Below are positions 1-5,092 of a stretch of DNA of 16,308 nucleotides, in pieces; the first letter of the stretch is position 1; every line of letters starts with the position of its first letter. The notes under the pieces are model-generated. The model had not been told where the DNA came from. It saw only the letters and a program-made list of their open reading frames with translations, and did no database searches. Made by a program: the position numbers and the translations under genes. The DNA is from UBA7359 sp964392105 (GTDB lineage Bacteria; Pseudomonadota; Gammaproteobacteria; Eutrophobiales; Eutrophobiaceae): NCBI GenBank assembly GCA_964392105.1, contig CAYMPA010000055.1:1-16308 (forward strand), in the 5' to 3' direction.

Positions 1-2
1 AA

Positions 3-101
3 ACAGCAAGAGAGGTAGATGCTGCTATTCAATCTTCAATCGATCATGCTGCTCGAACAAAAACAATCCATAATCCGAATCCAGGAGGTAAAATAAAATG
101 A
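3..101 (+). CDS. C-terminal end of an unknown upstream gene (partial)
   Basis: An open frame enters from the left edge and runs 32 codons to a TGA at 99-101 that overlaps the ATG of the thymidylate synthase gene (ATGA arrangement). The visible tail contains A-R-E-V-D-A-A-I-Q and ends in G-G-K-I-K. The other two frames on this strand hit stops within this stretch, and the stop/start overlap matches the style of the rest of the window, so it is probably the end of a real gene. Too little is visible to name a family. The ribosome-binding site of the next gene (AGGAGGT, 83-89) lies inside its last codons. Confidence 0.6.
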   Translation, partial: TAREVDAAIQSSIDHAARTKTIHNPNPGGKIK

Positions 102-991
102 AGGTTTACATGGCAGCATTACGCGAGATAATGGATCACGGTGTTGATCGTAATGATCGTACTGGCACAGGCACCCGTTCGTTATTCACACATCAAATGC
201 GGTTCAACCTCCAAGACGGGTTTCCGGCAGTAACAACTAAACGGCTCGCCTTCAAAGGTGTTACGTCAGAACTTCTGTGGTTCCTCGAAGGTTCTAGTGA
301 TGAACGCCGACTTGCAGAAATTCGTTATGGCAAGGATCGTTCTGAATTAGAAGATAAAAATACTATCTGGACAGATAATGCTGAGGCTGATTATTGGAAA
401 GACAAGTCCGAATATTATGGTGACCTTGGACGTGTATATGGTGTACAATGGCGGAAGTGGCAGGGCCCATCTTCGTATACCGAGGGATTAGATGGTGAAT
501 TTACTGAAATTACAAATAAAGTTGATCAACTAGCAGACGTCATTGAACGTATTAAAGACAAACCTTGGGATCGTCGTCATATTGTCACAGCTTGGAATCC
601 TGGAGAAATCGATCAGATGGCACTTCCGCCTTGCCATATGACATTCCAATTCTATGTTGCTGATGGAAAACTTTCTTGTCATATGTTCCAAAGATCATGC
701 GACATGTTTTTGGGTGTTCCTTTTAATATCGCGAGCTATGCTCTTTTAACTCATATGATTGCTCAAGTAACAAATCTTGATGTTGGTGAACTTATCCTAA
801 CATTAGGCGATGCTCATATTTACAGTAATCACTTTGAACAAGTAAAAGAACAGCTTACTAGAACACCAGACGAGATGCCAACGCTATGGATCAATCCTAG
901 TATTAAAAATATCGATGATTTTACTATGGATGACTTCAGATTAGATAACTATAATCCACAACCAAGCATTAAGGCTAAAATGGCCGTATGA
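98..991 (+). CDS. thyA: Thymidylate synthase (ThyA type)
   Basis: Makes dTMP from dUMP with methylene-tetrahydrofolate as carbon donor and reductant, supplying dTTP for phage DNA synthesis. At 297 residues it is slightly longer than E. coli ThyA (264) and close to T4 Td (286). Visible family signatures are the N-terminal RTGTGTRS (21-28, phosphate-binding Arg), the Arg pair at 159-160, the catalytic Cys179 in ALPPCHM, QRSCDMFLGVPFNIASY (198-214) with the conserved Asp202 and Asn210, and GDAHIYSNH (237-245) for dUMP contacts. All key residues are present, so it should be active. The start is the ATG at 98 with a strong AGGAGGT 8 nt upstream. Unlike T4 td, the frame is not interrupted by an intron. 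It overlaps the following gene by 4 nt. Confidence 0.97.
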   Translation: MKVYMAALREIMDHGVDRNDRTGTGTRSLFTHQMRFNLQDGFPAVTTKRLAFKGVTSELLWFLEGSSDERRLAEIRYGKDRSELEDKNTIWTDNAEADYWKDKSEYYGDLGRVYGVQWRKWQGPSSYTEGLDGEFTEITNKVDQLADVIERIKDKPWDRRHIVTAWNPGEIDQMALPPCHMTFQFYVADGKLSCHMFQRSCDMFLGVPFNIASYALLTHMIAQVTNLDVGELILTLGDAHIYSNHFEQVKEQLTRTPDEMPTLWINPSIKNIDDFTMDDFRLDNYNPQPSIKAKMAV

Positions 992-1326
992 GTTTAACTA
1001 AAGAAGAGCTTTGGCATACCCTACGATCACCAGTAGGCACACCTTCGACTATTAACGAAGTCGAAGAATTTTTAACCAAGAGTCTCCAACGGTACATATC
1101 TGAACCCAATGATCAAAAAACTCGCAGTGATATAAAAAATAAAATTGATACATGTTTAGAACCTGGAATTGACACACGGGTTTGGAGTGATTTTAAGGTC
1201 GTATGTGACGAATCAAACAATACTCCAGCAAGAATAGATAATAACGAACTTCATGTTAGCGTATATATTCAACCAACAGTTACTATAAATATTGTGCACA
1301 TATCTAGTGTAATTAAAGGAAAATAA
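988..1326 (+). CDS. Small protein resembling the C-terminal domain of a T4-like tail sheath
   Basis: A 112-residue protein starting in an ATGA overlap with thyA. Its C-terminal half carries the pattern D-F-K-V-V-C-D-E-S-N-N-T-P-x-x-I-D-N-N-E-L-x-V-x-V-Y-I-Q-P (68-96), followed by T-I-N-I-V-H-I. In contractile-tail phages this pattern belongs to the C-terminal domain of the tail sheath protein (T4 gp18 family), where it forms inter-subunit strands. Full sheaths are several times longer, so this is a stand-alone module, not a sheath. It could cap or terminate the sheath or tube, or be a divergent tail-completion protein; this is inference from motif resemblance. No signal peptide or membrane segment is seen. 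Confidence 0.55.
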   Translation: MSLTKEELWHTLRSPVGTPSTINEVEEFLTKSLQRYISEPNDQKTRSDIKNKIDTCLEPGIDTRVWSDFKVVCDESNNTPARIDNNELHVSVYIQPTVTINIVHISSVIKGK

Positions 1327-1327
1327 A

Positions 1328-1549
1328 ATGACTGATCAAGAAAGAATTCTTCATGATTTAGATACATCCTTCCGTCTTTATATGCGTTTACGTGACCGCG
1401 TTAAACAATTGGAAAAACAGCGTGAAACAGATCGAAGCGAGACATCATACAGAGAGTTACGAACATTGAAAAAGCGCAAACTTCATGCCCTAGATGATTT
1501 AAATTATTACAATATCGAGTTAGATAAATTAAATGGAACAAATAACTAA
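1328..1549 (+). CDS. Small charged coiled-coil protein, YdcH/DUF465-like
   Basis: A 73-residue, highly charged, mostly helical protein. The pattern I-L-H-D-L-D-x-x-x-R-L-Y (7-18), a charged middle, and L-K-K-R-K-L-H-A-L-D-D-L (47-58) resemble the short two-helix YdcH/DUF465 family, whose typical core is a Leu-Lys-Lys-x-[RK]-Leu motif before a second helix. The function of that family is not well defined. The start is the ATG at 1328, preceded by AAAGGA (1315-1320). The start follows the previous stop by one base, so the two genes are probably co-translated. The assignment rests on a short motif and could equally be a generic coiled coil. Confidence 0.5.
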   Translation: MTDQERILHDLDTSFRLYMRLRDRVKQLEKQRETDRSETSYRELRTLKKRKLHALDDLNYYNIELDKLNGTNN

Positions 1550-1593
1550 AACTCGGGATGCCTTAAAATTGGGAACGGAACGGTGGAAATATA

Positions 1594-1932
1594 ATGGCTA
1601 CGTATCGCAATGATTATCAAAACCCACATGCAGCTCCGAGACAATCCGACACACCTACTGAGAAGATATACGATAAAAAACAGGGCGTTCATGATACGTG
1701 GGACGCAATGAAATACCCACCTGAAATCGCAAAAACCAAGCAGTTTTTAAACAAACATTTGGGACAGTTGCGGGATGTTCCACACTCAGATTATAATAAT
1801 TTAGCTCTAAGTATAAAACGACACTTACCTGCTGAACGCTGTGAAATTTATCAGGCAGCTGATACATGGAAAACGGTAGTGAATATCTTGTATGAAGGCA
1901 AGAAATACAAATTAGAATTCGATTCCTATTAA
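1594..1932 (+). CDS. Hypothetical protein
   Basis: A 112-residue protein I do not recognise. The first 35 residues are polar and Pro/Gln-rich, probably disordered. The rest looks folded, with K-Q-F-L-N-K-H-L-G-Q-L (49-59), a helix ending near H-L-P-A-E-R, and a C-terminal strand pair W-K-T-V-V-N-I-L-Y and Y-K-L-E-F-D. The start is supported by GGTGGA at 1582-1587, 6 nt before the ATG. It is the last gene before a late-promoter-like element that begins 2 nt after its stop. Confidence 0.7.
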   Translation: MATYRNDYQNPHAAPRQSDTPTEKIYDKKQGVHDTWDAMKYPPEIAKTKQFLNKHLGQLRDVPHSDYNNLALSIKRHLPAERCEIYQAADTWKTVVNILYEGKKYKLEFDSY

Positions 1933-1933
1933 G

Positions 1934-1941
1934 CATAAATA
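1934..1941 (+). promoter_or_regulatory. T4-type late promoter-like element CATAAATA
   Basis: CATAAATA lies 2 nt after the stop of the preceding gene and 22 nt before the ATG at 1964. T4 late promoters consist of a single -10 element TATAAATA read by gp55, and the relaxed form NATAAATA is known from marine T4-like phages. The same AGCATAAATA string recurs upstream of the gene at 4184. The two leaders also share an AAAGGATT Shine-Dalgarno region. Both sit in the few genuine intergenic gaps, which raises confidence above chance for an AT-rich genome. Confidence 0.6.
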
Positions 1942-1963
1942 TATTAATAGGAAAGGATTCATT

Positions 1964-2128
1964 ATGGCTAAACTAAATGAAGATATGGTTGTTATTAAAG
2001 TAAGCGAACTTCTTAAAGATGGCGCAGACGAAGCACAAGTATTAAGCGAAGATGTTATTAGCAACTTAGAGGCAGTTGTTCAAGAGCTAGTTGGCGAAGG
2101 CAAGCTAGTAGAAATTATTAAGGAATAA
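1964..2128 (+). CDS. Small conserved-looking phage protein, 54 aa
   Basis: A 54-residue frame with an AAAGGA ribosome-binding site (1952-1957), an ATG at 1964 and a TAA at 2126-2128. It fills the otherwise empty space before the gene at 2132. The protein is acidic and hydrophobic-patterned: M-V-V-I-K-V-S-E-L-L-K-D-G (8-20), D-V-I-S-N-L-E-A-V-V-Q-E-L-V (30-43) and G-K-L-V-E-I (46-51). This suggests helix-helix plus a beta hairpin, like a small winged-helix or an oligomeric accessory protein. I know no function. Its place directly after a late-promoter-like element and before a virion-type gene suggests late expression. Confidence 0.8.
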   Translation: MAKLNEDMVVIKVSELLKDGADEAQVLSEDVISNLEAVVQELVGEGKLVEIIKE

Positions 2129-2131
2129 CCA

Positions 2132-2500
2132 ATGCCGTCCACATCAGTAACATTGATCCCAACAACCACATTCGGGTCAGCATCAGGCAACTATGATGGA
2201 AATGCGACAGGATTTAACTCGATCGAAGCAAAAGGCGATGGTTACTATGGTTACACCGATGGTCTCCATACCTGTGCTTATTATCCAGCAGCCTTAGTCG
2301 GTTCAATTAAGATGCAAGGTACGTTGGTGTTGAACCCAACAGAAGCTGATTGGTTTGATATCACTGGCACAACACTAACTGCTGGATCACCCACGTCCAC
2401 TGCCGTAACATATAACTTCACAGGCAATTTTGTCTGGTTAAGGGCGGTTGTATTTGATTTCACAGCAGGCAGTATATCACGAGTTCAGATGAACTTTTGA
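2132..2500 (+). CDS. Beta-rich virion-type protein
   Basis: A 122-residue protein rich in Gly, Ser, Thr and aromatic residues, with alternating hydrophobic strands and no Cys pairs beyond a single Cys. The ending N-F-V-W-L-R-A-V-V-F-D-F-T-A-G-S-I-S-R-V (98-117) resembles a repeated ending of small structural beta proteins in marine T4-like phages, where a 'ψ-V-W-[LV]-R-A-x-V-x-D-F-T-A-G-x-I' pattern is common. A decoration, neck or fibre-associated role is likely but not proven. AAGGAA at 2120-2125 is its ribosome-binding site. Its TGA (2498-2500) overlaps the ATG of the next gene. Confidence 0.7.
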   Translation: MPSTSVTLIPTTTFGSASGNYDGNATGFNSIEAKGDGYYGYTDGLHTCAYYPAALVGSIKMQGTLVLNPTEADWFDITGTTLTAGSPTSTAVTYNFTGNFVWLRAVVFDFTAGSISRVQMNF

Positions 2501-3708
2501 TGTCCACCTTCGTATACGATTTCAAAAATCAACATACCTTCCTTCCTAATCTAATCAAGGATCAAACACTAGTACCGAACACAAAAGCATGGTGGGATTT
2601 ATGCTTAAATCCTCCGTTTTCATATGAGTTGCGTTTGATTAAGTATCTACAACTTGACAGTGTACCATTCGAACAGTGCCTTGTATCAGAGATGCCCGAT
2701 GATGTCGTGGGCTTGTATTGCGTGAACATCAACTTCTTTGACCCGGAGATTGATTATTTTGAATTAATGGAGCCAGAAAGTTTAAAATTATTACAAGAAG
2801 GCAAAATCACGTTCGTATTCTATTATAGCGAAGGTGATGATATTGATGTTGAGATTGACCCAGTACTAAACCACTTATGCTTGAAGCATAAGATCAACCT
2901 CCAAGATATTCGCTTCGTAATAGCTAACGGATTAGCCGAAGCGTATGGGCATCCTTATATATTTTTCCCAGACGATGAACTGTATTATAGGTACTTGCAT
3001 TATCGTGAAAAGGATTTTGTAACTGAAGTTAATATAATGCCTAGAACTAAAAAATTCACATGTTTGACGCGAATCGACAAACCATTCAGACGGTTGTTCG
3101 GTGCTTCGATATGGCAACACGGATTGCACAACGAAGGTTATTTTAGTTATAATGACGAGCAATACAAAACATCAGCACAAGAGCATGAGTGCGATCATGT
3201 TTTCGATTGGAAGGAGTATTGGTCAGATATTCCGATGTTGCTTGTCCAGTTCGATCTGCATACTCCGATACAGTGCGACGAGCTAGATGACGCCAGTCAT
3301 AATAATCACAAATTAATTAATCATGATCATTATCAAGATTCGTATTGGAATTTTATATTAGAAACTCATTTCAACAACAGTACTATCTTCCTAACGGAAA
3401 AGACGTTTAAGCCGATTCTTAACATGCAACCGTTCATCATTATTGGCAATCCTCATTCATTGAAGTTACTCCGTGAGCTTGGTTATAAAACCTTCGATAA
3501 TTACATTTGCGAAGATTACGACGATAATGATGACGATGAGGCAAGAATGCATGATGTATTTTCTGAATGTTTTAAGCTTGTGAGCTACCCGAACGATGCT
3601 CATCGCAAAGTAACAGTTGATATGGTAGATATATTAGAGCATAACCAGAAAGTTTTTTTACGGTCAAAGGCAGATAGATTAAATATATTATTGGAGAGGC
3701 TTGCTTAA
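2500..3708 (+). CDS. Glycosyltransferase-like protein (GT-B / fucosyltransferase-type C-terminal signature)
   Basis: A 402-residue protein. The C-terminal half contains Y-W-N-F-I-L-E-T-H-F (282-291), F-L-T-E-K-T-F-K-P-I-L-N (297-308), and Q-P-F-I-I-I-G-N-P-H-S-L-K-L-L-R-E-L-G-Y (310-329). The T-E-K-T-F-K-x-I block followed by a P-F-I-x-x-G strand is characteristic of nucleotide-sugar-binding C-terminal domains in GT10/exostosin-like glycosyltransferases, which recur in phages and giant viruses. A very acidic patch (C-E-D-Y-D-D-N-D-D-D-E) follows near 337-347. The N-terminal half is unrecognised. I chose the ATG at 2500 over the TTG one codon upstream because TGATG stop-start coupling explains translation. 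The substrate is unknown; it may modify virion proteins, DNA or host glycans. Confidence 0.6.
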   Translation: MSTFVYDFKNQHTFLPNLIKDQTLVPNTKAWWDLCLNPPFSYELRLIKYLQLDSVPFEQCLVSEMPDDVVGLYCVNINFFDPEIDYFELMEPESLKLLQEGKITFVFYYSEGDDIDVEIDPVLNHLCLKHKINLQDIRFVIANGLAEAYGHPYIFFPDDELYYRYLHYREKDFVTEVNIMPRTKKFTCLTRIDKPFRRLFGASIWQHGLHNEGYFSYNDEQYKTSAQEHECDHVFDWKEYWSDIPMLLVQFDLHTPIQCDELDDASHNNHKLINHDHYQDSYWNFILETHFNNSTIFLTEKTFKPILNMQPFIIIGNPHSLKLLRELGYKTFDNYICEDYDDNDDDEARMHDVFSECFKLVSYPNDAHRKVTVDMVDILEHNQKVFLRSKADRLNILLERLA

Positions 3709-4154
3709 TGGAAAAATTATCATTCAAAATTACACTCGATAGTGAGTATCATGACTTCCAAAAAGAACCGCCTGAATTCAGAATCAGTGTGAACAGCACT
3801 GTAATTGAACAAGATTTTTGTACTAAAGAAACTACTATTGAATTCGATTTTGATTGTGATGCCAGCAACACACTACGAATATCGCTATTAAACAAATCAA
3901 TACACGACATTATCCTTGGCGAGGATGGATTACCTGAGAAAAATAAACTGTTACACATCAGAAACATAACAATAGATGATGTTGATATAACCACGCTTGC
4001 TGCAATGATATCGGAGTATTATCCGAACGATGAATGGTATGCCAACAGCGGATTACCAAACCCAATGCGAACATGCATGGATTTGGGCTGGAATGGCGAT
4101 TGGAGAATTGAGTTCACCACCCCGTTCTATGTGTGGTTATTATCTAACCTTTAA
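3708..4154 (+). CDS. Small beta-sandwich-like protein, possibly carbohydrate-binding
   Basis: A 148-residue protein in a TAATG overlap with the glycosyltransferase-like gene, so co-translated with it. The N-terminal region alternates strands: L-S-F-K-I-T-L, F-R-I-S-V-N-S-T-V-I-E-Q-D-F and T-L-R-I-S-L-L-N-K-S. Then comes I-R-N-I-T-I-D-D-V-D-I-T (84-95). The C-terminus has G-W-N-G-D-W-R-I-E-F-T-T-P-F-Y-V-W-L-L (128-146). The strand pattern, with an asparagine turn and an I-x-x-I-x-[IV]-[ND]-x-[IV] edge, is shared with the protein at 7873 and fits the jelly-roll style of carbohydrate-binding modules. The tandem with a glycosyltransferase is suggestive only. I see no catalytic motif. Confidence 0.6.
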   Translation: MEKLSFKITLDSEYHDFQKEPPEFRISVNSTVIEQDFCTKETTIEFDFDCDASNTLRISLLNKSIHDIILGEDGLPEKNKLLHIRNITIDDVDITTLAAMISEYYPNDEWYANSGLPNPMRTCMDLGWNGDWRIEFTTPFYVWLLSNL

Positions 4155-4159
4155 CCTAG

Positions 4160-4167
4160 CATAAATA
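4160..4167 (+). promoter_or_regulatory. T4-type late promoter-like element CATAAATA
   Basis: CATAAATA lies 5 nt after the stop of the preceding gene and 16 nt before the ATG at 4184, followed by AAGGA (4173-4177). It repeats the AGCATAAATA seen at 1932-1941. It fits the NATAAATA late promoter form and would place the NMNAT-like gene and the giant protein behind it in the late class. Confidence 0.6.
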
Positions 4168-4183
4168 CACAAAAGGATTAAGT

Positions 4184-5092
4184 ATGTATATTCGTGAATT
4201 AACAGAAAGTCATTCAAGAGAGATATTGGTAATTTACCCGGGCCGTTTCCAACTTTTTCACCGAGGTCATGCCCATGTATTTGAAACAGCTCAGGCAAAA
4301 TACGGTCAGAATAACTGCTTCATCGCAACATCTAATAAACAAGAACAACCGAAATCACCATTCACCTTTGATGAAAAGAAATTAATGATCACTGCGACTG
4401 GCATTAGTCCAGACAGAGTTCAACAGGTTGTGAATCCATACCGAGCCAAAGAAATTTATAGTCATTACGATCCTGAAAATACAATTATGATCTATGTGCT
4501 TGGAAAAGATATCGATCGTTTTGATTTATCAAAAGGATCGTTTCGTGAAGTTCCGGAAGATCTTAATGATGCGTTACCAATGTCTGAACAAAAATACGTA
4601 TTCATCGTACCACAATACGAATTTGAAGTGATGGGAGAGAAGGTTACTGGGGCAACAGAGCTTAGAGCTATGTACAAAGGCTTGGATAATAATCAAGCGG
4701 ACCGCTTTGTTAGTGACTTATATGGTGATATCAACCACGAAGTAAAGCTTATATTAGACAAAAAAATTGGCAGAACACTAAAGGAAAGTATCATTGTAGA
4801 AGCAAGGTCAATTATCTCAGAACTTGGCCCAGGACCTTCGACGGCGAAACCAAAGAGCCGATCCCATTTGCCTGGTGGACGTTTTAGTAAGAGATGGGGA
4901 AATCAAATGTTCCGCGATAATAAAGCTGTATTTGTGAAAACATTTTATAAGCTGAATGATATTATCAAAACACTAAACGAGCTCGACCCATCTGCGGAGC
5001 ATGATCAAGAGTCTATGCAAGAAGTATTGAAACAATTACAAACGATTCGCCGATCAATACAAGATTATAAAGGATCAGTAAGTGAAATTTAA
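4184..5092 (+). CDS. NMNAT/cytidylyltransferase-like nucleotidyltransferase with a C-terminal extension
   Basis: A 302-residue protein. Residues 13-165 form a nucleotidyltransferase core of the NMNAT/cytidylyltransferase superfamily: V-I-Y-P-G-R-F-Q-x-x-H-R-G-H (16-29) holds the HxGH catalytic site, and T-G-A-T-E-L-R (155-161) is in the position of the ISxTxxR motif, with Arg161 retained. Family members transfer AMP to nicotinamide mononucleotide to form NAD+, or CMP to a phosphorylated alcohol; NMNAT is the better guess because of the G-R-F-Q-x-x-H signature. Residues 200-302 are an unrecognised basic and helical extension. The N-terminus M-Y-I-R-E-L-T-E-S has the L-T-E|S form cleaved by T4 gp21, suggesting capsid targeting (inference). 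The gene ends 11 nt inside the next one. Confidence 0.75.
   Translation: MYIRELTESHSREILVIYPGRFQLFHRGHAHVFETAQAKYGQNNCFIATSNKQEQPKSPFTFDEKKLMITATGISPDRVQQVVNPYRAKEIYSHYDPENTIMIYVLGKDIDRFDLSKGSFREVPEDLNDALPMSEQKYVFIVPQYEFEVMGEKVTGATELRAMYKGLDNNQADRFVSDLYGDINHEVKLILDKKIGRTLKESIIVEARSIISELGPGPSTAKPKSRSHLPGGRFSKRWGNQMFRDNKAVFVKTFYKLNDIIKTLNELDPSAEHDQESMQEVLKQLQTIRRSIQDYKGSVSEI
5069..5074 (+). promoter_or_regulatory. Ribosome-binding site that fixes a GTG start at 5082
   Basis: AAAGGA lies 7 nt before GTG 5082-5084, inside the end of the upstream gene. The nearby ATG at 5092 is in another frame, so the GTG is the only well-placed start for the 933-residue protein. Confidence 0.65.

Noticed and set aside
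98..991. Possible group I intron in thyA, as in T4 td
   Set aside because: The frame is continuous and all conserved motifs follow at normal spacing.
1533..1613. A 26-codon frame with ATG at 1533 spanning the space between the genes at 1328 and 1594
   Set aside because: It overlaps the end of one gene and the start of the next, has no ribosome-binding site of its own, and shows no recognisable pattern.
2497..2499. TTG start one codon upstream of the glycosyltransferase-like ATG
   Set aside because: The next codon is ATG in a TGATG stop-start overlap, which is the ordinary arrangement in this window.
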